Source: Chrysopilus asiliformis (Eukaryota; Arthropoda; Insecta; Diptera; Rhagionidae). Taken from it: a DNA stretch of 64,000 bases. Location of the stretch: contig OZ035960.1 of assembly GCA_964034945.1 (NCBI GenBank), positions 87,757,848-87,821,847 of the forward strand, given 5' to 3'. This document shows positions 23,491 to 34,660 of the stretch, one piece after another (the first letter of the stretch is position 1; each line of letters begins with the position of its first letter). The notes under the pieces were generated by a model. The model was not told the origin of the DNA and ran no database searches. It was given only the letters and a program-made list of their open reading frames with translations. Made by a program: the position numbers and the translations under genes.

Positions 23491-25821
23491 ATGTTAATAG
23501 TCTGAATGAAGAAATTATTGTTGAAAATTCGGCTAAAACTTGAACGAAGTAGTTATGATAACGAAAAAACATTTCTGTATCACCAGTGATACACTCACTA
23601 TGCAGTGAAGAATTAACTGCATGGTGATCGTGTTTTATTAATGATTTTGATGGCGAAAATCATAAGCCAATCATGATTTCCGTAGGTACGTAAGATTGAA
23701 AGTGTAATTTATTTTTTTAAAATGAGTCGTTTTGGAAAGATAGTTTTTGAATACTGCAGATTTTTAAAGGAAATTGTAGTAAATGTGGTTTTATATGTCA
23801 CAACAACCCCCGTACAATTTTGTTTACAGAAATTTTTATAATGTGAAAAATATAAAATTAATAAACTTAAAAAGTCACGTGAATTTAAAGTGAAACCAAA
23901 ATATTTTAAAATGAGTAAAATATTCACCAAATGTCTTTATAGATTCGTATTTTGATTAAAAATTTCATGTGATTTTTAAAAAGATTTAAACCAAATGTCT
24001 TTTATTTGTTAAACTTACCAAAATATATGGTGGTTTTTTTCATTTTTGTCAACAAAGTTTTTAATGCCCGATTCAGCAGTCAAAAGTTTTTTTTTATTGT
24101 TAAAACAAATATCTGAAATAAATTATTTTTATTAACTTTTCACAAGAACAAGTAGTTGGTATTGAATTTTAGAACAAAAATATTAATGAAAAACTGTTAA
24201 ATTTTACACTAAAACACTTTTTAATATTTTATTTTGACTTCTTTTGCACTAAATTTTGCATCAATTTTTTTTAAATTTATGTTTTTTAATTTTTTTTTTT
24301 ACTAATCCAAAAAATGTAATCCTGGGTTTTCTTTGAAATCCTTTTTGGGGATATTGGAATATCCTTACCCCGTCAGATGATATGACAAGGTTCTAAATTA
24401 TATAATTTAATAAAGTGCCGTATCAGGTAATTTAAAAAGCCTGTACAAGTTTTGTTTTTGATGTCTCAAAAAGGACTGATACCAAACAATGTTGCTCGAT
24501 TGTTATTTATATGAAAAAATTTTCTGTTACTATGAAGCGATGGGGCCAGCCATCCTACCATCATCCATCCTATGATAACATTTTTGTACATTTTTAACAC
24601 AACTAAAGTCGTATAGCGAATGAATTGTAGCGAAAAACATGAAAGTAAAGAAAAAATTCAGCAATCCTCGTCTCATATTCATCCGAATAAAATGATGATC
24701 AGTTTTTGTTTTTGTGGATGTCTACTGCTAGTTAGTGATCACCCACTCTCCTATGTGCCAATATTAATGTTACAAGATGCATTGTATTTTTACAAAATGG
24801 ATTTAGAGTAGAGTACATCAAGTGATGAGTGTATGAAGAAAAGTAGAAGGGAAACAAATCTAGAAGAGGGGCATCAAAGCTAACATAGGAGAAGACTCTG
24901 AAATCTTCTTTACCGTGGAAATATAATAAAAAAAATGCTTTGCAGATTTTTCTCTTGCATAGTTCCACACCATGCCAGACTCGCGAAAGATATTACTAAC
25001 ATAGTGACCGTCTTATTCATCATCTTCATTTTTGTTATGGGCTGAATTTTCATATCTGAAGACGATCCTCATGTAATGGTGGATCAGAAAAATAATTGAC
25101 GTAGGTCCTTAGTGTCACATCGATGGTAACATCCCAGTCGCGTAGTTTAAGTGTATACTATTAAAGTTTATTGTTTGTGTTTTTTACATATTGTTTTAAG
25201 TGGATTTAAATCTTATTAGATTTTAGCTATTGTTCTAAAATATTTGGTGTTTCCGCTGCTTTTCAGATTTTTTTAAAGTTCTTATTCTACAGGAGTACTC
25301 GTAGATAACTTCTAAGTCCTATAGAATATTGTGGAAATTCACAGAATAAAATTGCATTTTTCGTTATCAAACAAAGAAATTTTGGTTTTAGTTATTTCGG
25401 TTTCTCATCCATCCAAAAAGCTTGGCAGTACATTACAATTAACTGTTTTTATAAAAAAAAACATCAAAAATAAATGAACTTCAGTAGCCGAGGGTATCTT
25501 CAATATGATAATTTTAAAATTTTGGCAATTTATCAGCGCAAAGGGTAAAGAATTGTTTTAATTGAATTTACCTGTATAAAAAAGTTCTGTGAAAGTATAA
25601 TTTGAAAATTTCTTTTCCTATAGTCAACCATTTTTGAAAAATGAAAAATTTTTTTTTTTCGAAAATTTGTAGCAAAGGAAGGGTTTGTTGTAATCTTACT
25701 TTTGGGATGAAATGCAAGGAAATTTTCTGAGAAATCACAGGAAGGAGAGTTTTCCATTAAATTTCCCATAATTACTAGATTTTTTCGGTTAAGTTATTAA
25801 TAAACGGTATTTTCGTTTCGT
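23491..25821. other. Intergenic DNA, no gene seen
   Basis: AT-rich, with poly-T and poly-A runs and only chance open frames. No inverted repeats or splice-consistent coding sequence recognised. Confidence 0.4.
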
Positions 25822-25825
25822 TTAA

Positions 25826-26030
25826 CACGTTGACTGCCCAACCAATTTTGCAAATGTTTGAAAAAATTTCAAAACATTTTCTTTGTGTATTGTGCTATTT
25901 TCAACATATATTTCTATAGTTTTTACAAACCATGACCCCCCGGCAAAATCACTGGTTATTGAATACAATAGATATGGATACAGGGAACCATTACTGGCTA
26001 TCAAAAATGTCAGCCATGGCAGTCAATGTG
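25826..26030. mobile_element. piggyBac-type MITE
   Basis: 205 bp between TTAA tetranucleotides (25822-25825 and 26031-26034). The ends CACGTTGACTGCCCA and TGGCAGTCAATGTG are inverted with one mismatch in 13. TTAA targets with a TTAACACGTTGACTGCC-type end are typical of piggyBac-like elements in insects. No coding content. Confidence 0.75.
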
Positions 26031-26432
26031 TTAAGAGGAACGAAAATACCGTTGATTTAACTTTAAAAATGCACATTTTTAGAAAAGGTCTACATCAGTT
26101 TTATATATTGTATCTATAGAAAATGCTGAAGCCCCCACATCGAAATTCATAGAAAAAATTCTCGGCATTAAAAATTTTCATCTGCGGGCGCACTCTTCCC
26201 TCTAATTTTTCCCTATACTACTTTTCTTTAATAGAATTTACTCCTGCGGCGCAATTTTTTTTGTAAAATTTCTGACGAATATGCATTTTTTTTTAAATTT
26301 GCGTACGGGGCAATTTTTATGGCGCAATTTATCATTTTTATTACAAAGGGCAGGGCGCCAAGTACAAGTTTAGCTCTGCTTTGTTTTGGCAGGGCCTGGC
26401 ATCAAAAATAATTCTGTGTTGTAATCAGTGAT

Positions 26433-26667
26433 CATGGCCGAATTATACAAGGTCTGTTTGACAGCTCAGTTGCTTCTGGCTCTGACGTCATCGGCAAGAA
26501 ATTCTTATAAGACTCAATGGGAATTTTCCCTAATTCTCAAATCTAACTAACATCTAGCTAAACAACTCCGTACTCACAATCAACATTACAAAGAATTTCT
26601 TGCCGATGACGTAGCAAAATGGTGGCTGTCAAAAAATAACCAGCAGACCTTGTATAATTCGGCCATG
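26433..26667. mobile_element. Foldback-type MITE inserted in the tip of the outer hAT
   Basis: The ends CATGGCCGAATTATACAAGG...and their complement ...CCTTGTATAATTCGGCCATG are perfect over 24 bp. Inverted similarity then continues inward (TTGACAGC/GCTGTCAA; TGACGTCATCGGCAAGAAAT against ATTTCTTGCCGATGACGT), so most of the element folds on itself. The flanks AGTGAT (26427-26432 and 26668-26673) are duplicated; the target length is 4 to 6 bp depending on where the end is placed. Confidence 0.7.
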
Positions 26668-26779
26668 AGTGATGGTTCCAAAGCCGATTTGGAGCGAAGT
26701 ATATTGATGTTAAAAAATGTAGTAAATGAAGTAAAAATAAAGATTCGACCCAAAAATACTGAGCCCTTAAAATGATAAC

Positions 26780-28258
26780 TAGGGCTGCCAAAAATATGCA
26801 TTTGCATATTTCTTCTCGTTATGATTTCGGCTCCGGGAGTTTTTTATTCATCCGAATCAATAAGTTTAGAAGCGAATGAAGGTCACTTGTTGTTGCATAT
26901 TTCGCATATTTGACACGTTAGTGCATATTTGCATATAAATGCATATAAATGCATATAATGCATATTTAGTTGCATATTTTACAACTTTCATGAACAACCA
27001 AATTTTTTTTGTACAATTCAAATTATAATTCGACTGTTTCAGCTAGAATAAATATTAAAAACAAATAAATATGTGTTTTTACTTTCTTCTACGAAGTATA
27101 ATACAGTATTGTATTCATGAAAAATTTCAACCTTTTAATTTAACCTAAAAAAAACATTTCCCGATCACTTAGTCGATTGGAGTCATATTACAAAAATGTC
27201 TTTCTGTATGTCAGTCTGTCAGTCTGTGTACAAGATTTCTCAAAAACTAATAGAGCTAGAGCCATGAGATTTTATAGGCATATTTGGTCCTGGAATGGGA
27301 CGATCCTATCAACTTTTGGTGGAAATCCGTTAGCCAGAAGTAACCAAAATGGCGGCTTTTTAAAAATCGCGAATTGTTTTTTCTCAATTTACTCCGAAAC
27401 TACGCATTTTTAGTAGTGTTAAGTATGACAAAACCTCGAGAAAAAAAAATTCCTACACTTATGTCTTTTGCTAGAACTCGATATCTCAAACTGTTATCGA
27501 GATACACCGTTATTTCAAAAAAAATAATTTTGTTCCATTATCTCGAAAAAAATGGTTTTTTGCTTACTGTATATACGAGATGAATTAATGAGAATGGCAT
27601 TCTGCACAATTTTGTCTTTTACAATTATCCTTTATCTTTTACCGTTATTGAAATATTTTTATTAAAATCTAAAAAAATATATTTTTGCGAATTACTTGCA
27701 AACTAACAGTTTTTCGAAAAAACTTTTGAAAAACGAATTAAAGACAATGAAATTTTCTACATTTTTACCTTTTACCGTTCTCAAGGTATTTCAAATTTTG
27801 TACATTTTGAGGTCGTCTTTGGTTGACAAAACGATAGGGCTATAGAGTAAATTGCGCAGGGTCATAGATTTTGTGGAAGAAAGTTTTGTGGTAGCCACAA
27901 CTGAGATTTTTCTACAAGTTTTAACCCCGATTATACCATAGACAATATGAAGTATTGAACATGTTTTCGAAATATCTTAAAATTTAACAGTTGCAATTTA
28001 GAAACAAGTAAAATTTTTTTTGTCAGTCAAAATGTCAATCTTTTTTCACAGACTATTATTTTTTCAATTTTTTTATTTTCCACATAAGTCGAATTAACCA
28101 CATTTTAACAAGTTCCGTTCACTATTGTGGGTGAAATATACTATATTTCGGATTTTGAATGTTTTTAAAGTGCATATTTAAGTGCATATTTTGCCGTTTT
28201 TAGTGCATATTATATGCGCATATTTCGCCTTTTTTAGTGCATATTTTTGGCAGCCCTA
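26780..28258. mobile_element. Inner hAT element with GCATATTT subterminal repeats
   Basis: Perfect 21-bp terminal inverted repeats beginning TAGGGCTGCCAAAAATATGC (26780-26800 and 28238-28258), with an 8-bp target duplication ATGATAAC (26772-26779 and 28259-28266). Both ends carry clusters of GTGCATATTT/GCATATAAAT words (26883-26980 and 28168-28250), as expected for hAT subterminal transposase-binding sites. There is no transposase frame; the middle is occupied by a family B repeat. Confidence 0.85.
27085..27925 (+). repeat. Family B repeat inside the inner hAT
   Basis: It begins TTTACTTTCTTCTACGAAG with ACAGTATTGTATTC, then GTCAGTCTGTCAGTCTGTG, GAGCTAGAGCCATGAGATTT, later TTACCGTTCTCAAGGTATTT, and ends GAAAGTTTTGTGGTAGCC with ACAACTGAGA. 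The layout matches the copy at 21945-23490 without the pogo insertion. Confidence 0.65.
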
Positions 28259-28745
28259 ATGATAACACATCTGTTTTAGTATTCATATCTTTATTCACCT
28301 AATCTTCGCTAAAAGTTTTGAGATACAAAATAACAGCTTTGTAACGCAATTAAAAGTAAAAACGTTTATTCCCACCGGAAATTAATAATAACAAAAAAAT
28401 CAAAAGATAATAAACAAAAACATAAAATAATATTACATATTGCAAAATTAAAAAAATTCTTTCAGTATTTCAGTACATTGATTGCAAAAACCATGTTTAA
28501 TATTATGTTTAATAAAAATATCACATCTGTTTAAAAGGACATTCATTTAAAATTCTTTTCAATTAAACATTGTCATAGGACATTTACATTTTTACGTAAA
28601 ACATAAAAATTTTTGAAAGAAAAATAAATTTTAAAAATGCACTGAAAGTGGAGTAGATTTCATTTAGTGCGAAGTAACTTTTTGGAAGCGCAAAATGTAG
28701 TAAATCTACTTCAATCGAAGTAAAGGAACCATCACTGGTTGTAAT

Positions 28746-30427
28746 TCGTTTAGGTGACTTTTTCTTATCACTTTAACCAGTTTAGACATGACGTAATTTC
28801 GTTCGTTACTCCAAAGTTTATGGGAGAGGGACGAAGTGGGAATGATTCCTAACGCCATTCCCAGTGCATTTCACACGCACAAACTTTGGAGTAACGAAAA
28901 AAAAACTTTTTTTATGAGATTTTTAGCTTTTTTTGTTTTAGGGCGGATATTGCAAATTTTGCATTTAGTATATTTTCTATATTACAAAAATGCTCAAAAT
29001 GTCTAAAACTCGATAGGTTCACGACAAATTCAGAACAAATTTCGGATCAGAAACAAAGGTTATGCACTGCGGATGAATTCCATCATTTCTCCATTTTCTA
29101 CAAGTTCAAGAGTTTTGCTATTTGAAGGATTTTTACTTTTACAGATAAAACAATTATCTTTAAGATGAGATCTGGTAAATATCATTAGGTGAAGTATAGT
29201 ATAATGGTAAAATGTCTTATACGAGTACCAAACGATTGTAAACTAACATTCTGTAAAAGAAGAGAACGTTTCAGTTTTATTATTCCGGTAGCAAAGGAAA
29301 TCTAAAAATATATCTCAAGTTAATGGGATTTTTCTTTTGTTGACGGTGTGCCGCGATCATCATTTAGTGATACAGAATTGTTCTCGTGGAAAGGCTAAGG
29401 AAAAATTTAATAATAATAATAATATCATAAATTGGTTTGTTCTTCGAATAAATTTTTTTGTACATTGTCAATGTTTTGCAAGTTAAACGTCGATCAAAAT
29501 CCAAGGTCCATCATGGTAATGTTTTGACTTTGAGTCGGTTTGTAATTATATCTAATGGACGAGTACATAACTTTCATGCCTATTAACTGTAAATGTTTTC
29601 CTTCTATAACTGTGGATTATTATTTTTCGCTATTAATTTTCTCAATTTCATTTATTAATATGGAATGCTGCAATCATTTTGAATATAATTTGGGAGAAAT
29701 ACCCGCGAGATGTGTATGTGAGAAATTTTTTTTATGGAAAACCATGGAAAACCAAATCAATATTCATTTTGGTAAATATAAAAAAGAAACATAAAATCAA
29801 AATTCATTTTTGGGGAGGGAGGGTTCGCGAGCTGGTCAATGGGAACAACAAATTTTATATAAAGAGTTTGAAACAAATTCCATCTTATTAGGCAAACAAA
29901 TCACCAAATATGCACCGCGGGTGAAATTTTTCGAAGGAAAATCCGGTTCATATCTAAAACTACACAATCGCAACAGAAAAGGTACTCTATTTTTTATAAT
30001 TTTTAGTATCTATTGAATAAATGCAATTGAAATTCTGAAAATACCAATAAAGTGATATGTGGTGCAGGCAAAAACTTTTAAGTTATATGCGCTCTAGATA
30101 ACAATAGGGTGAAAAATGCGCCTTAGGCGGAATAACGATGATTTACAGCAGCAGGAGTAGAGTAAGTTTTGTACTTTAAGTGATCGTAGAACATTTTATG
30201 TCTTTTCATTTTTGTTATATTCATTTTTTCCCAAAAAATCTTCAAAAAACGGAATTTTTTGATAAAAATTATTTTCTCCCTCCTCCCACTATATACGACC
30301 CTGGTGCCATCAATTGCTTTTTTGCAAAAGGTTTAAAATTCTTATAATTTTGAACTACTGCAGCCTTCCTGGACATATAATAAAATGCACAGTTTTTCAT
30401 AAAATATTGTTGAGCTTCTTAATTTTA
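28746..30427. other. Intergenic DNA with one strong hairpin
   Basis: CGTTACTCCAAAGTTT at 28804-28819 pairs with AAACTTTGGAGTAACG at 28881-28896 across a 61-base loop; it could be the core of a small MITE. The rest is AT-rich with no recognised gene; open frames at 29555-30016 look accidental. Confidence 0.35.
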
Positions 30428-30428
30428 T

Positions 30429-31010
30429 TATACCCGTATGGTGAAACCAAAGGGTATATTAACTTTGCCTTACCGTTTGTAACGCCAAGATCCCGTCATC
30501 GCACAAAAAAATGAATTACACCAGTGTGTTTAGAATCATAAAAATATTTAATTTCTGCATGTCCGTCCGTCTGTCTGTCCGTCTGTCTGTCCGTCTGTCT
30601 GTCTGTCCGTCTGTCCGTCTGTGGCGCGGATTGCGGGCGCACGGATTGAGCTAGAGACTTGAAATTTTGCACAGATCCGTTTTTTGTAAAATGCGAGGCT
30701 AAGTTCGTTAATGGGCAAAAATGCACCATTAGGGGGGGTACCCCCCATACGAACGAAATCGTTTTTTGTGAATATCTCAAAAACGGTGCATCTTATCAAA
30801 AAAGTCCAAGAACAAAAGTTATTTAGGATATGATTCTACATAAAACTCCCATACATCAAAATCCGATTGGAATAAATTTAAAAAAATCTTATTGGAAAGT
30901 TTGACTTCAAAGTGGAATTTTGGTATAACTGTTCGAATTTTGATACGAATATCACCATACGGGTCTCCAATGATTGCCAGATTGGCAATTATAGCTTTTG
31001 TTATGTTTTT
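30429..31010 (+). repeat. Family A repeat, copy 3, with a probable target duplication
   Basis: Full-length copy with a short array (about 30560-30622). TTAATTTTA lies immediately before the 5' end (30419-30427) and immediately after the 3' end (31010-31018). This 8- or 9-bp direct repeat is the best evidence in the window that family A moves as a discrete unit from TTATACCCGTATGG to TTGTTATGTTTT. Confidence 0.8.
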
Positions 31011-31106
31011 TAATTTTAGATTAAATCAGGCTAATCGGCCACCAATTTGTGTTCAAGACCAAATAATCAAAAAACTTCGATTAAAAAACTATGAGTATCA
31101 TATGTT

Positions 31107-31655
31107 TATACCAGTATGGTGAAACCAAATGGTATATTAACTTTGCCTTACCGTTTGTAACGCCAAGATCCTGTCATCACACACAAAAATGAATTACACC
31201 AGTGTGTTAAGAATGATAAAAATAACTAATTTTTGCATATCCGTCCGTCCGTCCGTCAGTCTGTCCGTCCGTCTGTCCGTCTGGGGCGCGGGTTGCGGGC
31301 GCACGGATTGGGCTACAGACTTGAAATTTGGCGGAGGTCAGTTTTTCGTAAAATGCGAGGCTAAGTTCGTTCATGGGCAAAAATGGACCATTAGAGGGGG
31401 TACCCCCCATTTTTTGTGAATATCTCAAAAACGGTGCATCTTATCAAAAAAGTGCAAGAACAAAAGTTATTTAGGATATGATTCTACATAAAACTCCCAT
31501 ACATCAAAATCCGATTGGAATAAATTTTAAAAAACCTCATTGGAAAGTTTGACTTCAAAGCGGAATTTTGGTACAACTGTTCGAATTTTGATACGAATAT
31601 CACCATACGGGTTTTCAAGAATTGCCAGAATGGCAATTATAGCGTTTGTTATGTT
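31107..31655 (+). repeat. Family A repeat, copy 4
   Basis: Same orientation as copy 3, starting 97 bp after it. It begins TATACCAGTATGGTGAAACC (one change in the conserved CCCGTATGG), has a very short array (31242-31282) and a deletion in the GTACCCCCCAT...TTTTTTGTGAATATC segment. No clear target duplication. Confidence 0.8.
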
Positions 31656-33030
31656 TTTCAATTAGAATTTAAAAAAAACACCAATAATAGTTTCATGAAT
31701 ACCTTTTTTACTCGTAAAAACAAATTGATGATCGCTTAGCCCGATTTTATGCGGTCGATAAACGGTCGATCCACTAACAATTAAATTTTATGTTCTACCA
31801 TGTTCATAATAAAAAAAAAATAATACTTGACGGTTTCTAAGAACACAAAGCAATTTAAATATTGCATTGCACTGGTTATCATAGCTTTGCCGCTAAATGA
31901 AAATCAATTTTATCTTCTCCGAACCTTTTTTTTTCAAATGTCATGGTTCCATTCCTTAAAATAATTACAAAATAAATACAAAAAATAATCAGAAATTATA
32001 GGAAACAAAAATATCGAAATCGATCTCATCATAAAGATGTCATAAGATGAGTTTTGATGCCACTCTTCTTGGTTGAAATTGAAAAATTTCAAATTCCTCA
32101 GGCAAAATCTACGAAAAAAAACATTAATTGTCGGTGTATGAAAATCTCAAGAGAAAAAATCGTTTGAAGAGTTGCACCTAAATCTTAAAGCGGCACGACA
32201 AAATTATAAAACAGCCAAGACGAGCTAAAAATTGAGTTGAAAAACATCTGAAAGCATTTGGCACACTTTTTGTATCACTAAAAATAAGTGCTTAGCCAGT
32301 CGCTCTGTCACTTTGTCAGTCATTCACTTACAAAGTTCGCTCATCTCCGTCAATTCAGTGCGAATTATTTCACTTGCCGTCATCATTTGTCACTTTTTTC
32401 ATCATCCGTCAAATTAAAGGTGTAAATCGCACGTTGACATTCCCATAAAACGAATGAACATGCAGTGGTAGAATTAATTTGCAGTGTCTGAAAATTGTTC
32501 TAAAATTACAACAATTTAAATATTTTATTGTATGCATAATTAAGGGAATGTATGTTCATTAATTTGGTGTTAATCTGTTTTGATCAATAAATTATTCAAG
32601 GTTTTAATTTCTTGAAAATTTGTGAATCACTGGGATAAGATCTATACATATTAATAGTTTCGAAGAAATTGTTTTTACGCTTTTAACTTTAAGCTGTAGA
32701 AAGTTGTGTTTAAAATTTGAAGATTCTTAAGCGCAGGAAAGTGAGTTTCCTAAGAACCTGCAATATTGAGGCTTTAATATTTTTTTTGGAGTTAAAATAA
32801 CTGAAATTAAAAAGATAAAAACATCAAGAAAGTGCTCAGAATTCGAGGAACAATTGATCAATGAGCCTAAACGATTAGTTTCCCTAGTCAAAAGAGGATT
32901 TTCAAAAAAAATTCTAAGTTTTAGGGGCCTACAATATATTTCTGTAAATTTAAACTTATGTTACTGTATATTTCACAAAAATGGTAAAAAAAAGCATTAG
33001 AAAAGCTACAATTGCCAGGGGCCAATCGTC
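31656..33030. other. Intergenic DNA, no gene seen
   Basis: AT-rich with repeated CACTT/GTCACTT words at 32300-32410, which may be a decayed repeat. No coding signal. Confidence 0.35.
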
Positions 33031-33045
33031 AACTCTATATATATA

Positions 33046-34326
33046 CAGGGTGGCGCTGAATAAGTGTCCGATAGTTTTAGACTCTCAACATTTGAACCTC
33101 TTTTGGTTAATCAAGTTATATTCATCAGTTTTAAGTTCACCTTTAATAAGTAGACAAGTGCTTTAGTTAAACAAAAGATAATGTCTCCAAATAGTACTCT
33201 TAATTTAATTAGAAATGAAATCATTTCACTTCATAAAAAAGATTTAACACATGGTGAAATTAAAAAGAAGTTGGATCATCTTAAAATTAATGATAAATTT
33301 ATTTATCGAACAATTTTGCATTTTAAGAAGACAGGTGATGAAAAACCAAAGAAGCCAAGTGGAAGGAAGCGAACAAAAAGGACTCCAGAAATCATAAAAT
33401 TGATTCGGGAAAGAATCCGACGAAATCCAGTCCGTTCGGGTCGTCAAATAGCTCGTTCTCTGAATCTTCACCACAAAACCGTTCAAACCATTATGAAGGA
33501 TGACCTTGGCTTTAAACCATACAAAAAACAATTAATTGCTGGTTTAACAGACAAAAAAAAAGCCAAAAGAGTCAAACGCTGCAAAATGCTGGTGAAGCGG
33601 CACGGTGGTCCAAGCATATTTTTTTCAGATGAAAAGTTGTTCACGTTGGAACGTTCCCTGAATCGCCAGAATGATCGTGTATCTGAGATCCCTAGATTTA
33701 TAAGGAGTGTTTGCCGTTATCAAAACGCATCTGTCGTTATGGTATTTGGAGCGTTTTTAAAAGAAGGGAAATTGCCACTCAAATTCATAGACAGAGGCGT
33801 CAAAATTAATTAGAGTGTCTATCTTGATGACGTAATAAGAGGACACGTGCTTCCTGAAGCCAAAAAAATTTTTGATGACCGACCGTACACGTTTCAGCAA
33901 GATTCGGCACCTGCTCATAAATCGAATATTGTCCAGGCTTGGTGCAAGGAGAATTTTCCGCATTTCATAACTACTGAAGAATGGTCAGCCAGTTGTCCAG
34001 ACCTCAATCCACTGGACTTTTTTGCTTGGGGCTATATGCTGGATAAACTAAAAGAACACAAAATTAGAAATTTGGATAAATTTAAGGAAGTTCTCACAAA
34101 AATTTGGGATGAAATGCCGTTGGACATGGTGCGTGCCAGTTGTGAAAGTTTTTTCAAAAGATGCCGTGAATGTATCCGCGCCAAAGGCGAAAGATTTGAA
34201 TTGAAATAACTTTTTGTTAAATTTGATATGTACTTTAATGGTTTATAATAACTATTTGGTTTGTTAACTTTTTTTTATGTGTTTTAAGTTAATTTGTTCA
34301 TCGGACACTTATTAGGCGCCACCCTG
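33046..34326 (+). mobile_element. mariner/Tc1 element, near complete, DD37D type
   Basis: 1281 bp between TA dinucleotides (33044-33045 and 34327-34328). The left end CAGGGTGGCGCTGAATAAGT with GTCCGATAG matches the complement of the right end (CATCGGACACTTATTAGGCG then CCACCCTG) with only a few changes. It holds a single transposase gene broken only by one stop codon, so it is young and close to complete. Confidence 0.9.
33181..34209 (+). pseudogene. mariner (DD37D) transposase with one premature stop
   Basis: ATG at 33181, 342 codons before the final stop, with a single in-frame TAG at codon 211 (33811-33813). Domains in order: a first helix-turn-helix (about residues 10-50, with LTHGEIKKKLDHLKI), an AT-hook-like SGRKRTKR (about 60-67), a second helix-turn-helix (about 72-115, SGRQIARSLNLHHKTVQ), then the catalytic domain with FSDEK (D150), QQDSAPAHKS (D241) and PDLNPLDFFAWG (D279). 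Thirty-seven residues separate the last two aspartates, the DD37D spacing of the maT/mori mariner branch. All three catalytic residues are kept. The stop falls between D150 and D241, so no complete catalytic domain is made. Codons before and after the stop stay in one frame, so a single substitution explains the break. Confidence 0.9.
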
Positions 34327-34660
34327 TACTTAAATTGTAGTAAAATTGTTTATCCTGGCTGACTGATTGACTCACTAACGCCCAGCCCAAATCCTTGGAG
34401 CTAGAATCCTGAAATTTTCACAGTATGTTCCTTCCATTATCGAAAATGGAAGCGGAGCTTATCGAAATTTCACCCCTAAGGAAGCAAACGGGGTTGGAAC
34501 CGAAATTGAAACGAAAATTGGTCACAAATGACGGGAAAACACACGATTTCAGGCATATCTTAATTCGTCCTTCTGCCTCTCTTTTCCTTAGAAGACATTA
34601 CCAACATTTCCGTCCAGTAGGTCGAGTGGTTTTCGATTTATAGCTTTTGAAAGCAAATAA

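Larger units (their letters stand above)
26426..28737. mobile_element. Outer hAT element of a nested stack
   Basis: The left end CAGTGAT is split by another insertion and continues at 26668 as AGTGATGGTTCC; the right end GGAACCATCACTG stops at 28737. The flanks are an 8-bp duplication GTTGTAAT (26418-26425 and 28738-28745), diagnostic of hAT-type transposition. Without the inserted elements about 580 bp of non-coding sequence remain, so it is a non-autonomous hAT. Its own sequence is 26426-26432, 26668-26771 and 28259-28737. Confidence 0.75.
33031..34660 (+). repeat. Family D repeat, split by a mariner element
   Basis: The left shoulder CTCTATATATATA (33031-33045) continues after the mariner at 34327 as CTTAAATTGTAGTAAAATTG, TTTATCCTGGCTGACTGATT, CACTAACGCCCAGCCCAAAT, CCTTGGAGCTAGAATCCTGA and AATTTTCACAGTATG. 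It matches 47665-48735, including the TGACTGACTGACT array and the GAGCTAGAA core. Confidence 0.65.

Noticed and set aside
29555..30016. Three overlapping plus-strand frames of 68-79 codons
   Set aside because: Different frames, AT-driven composition, no motif or splice support.
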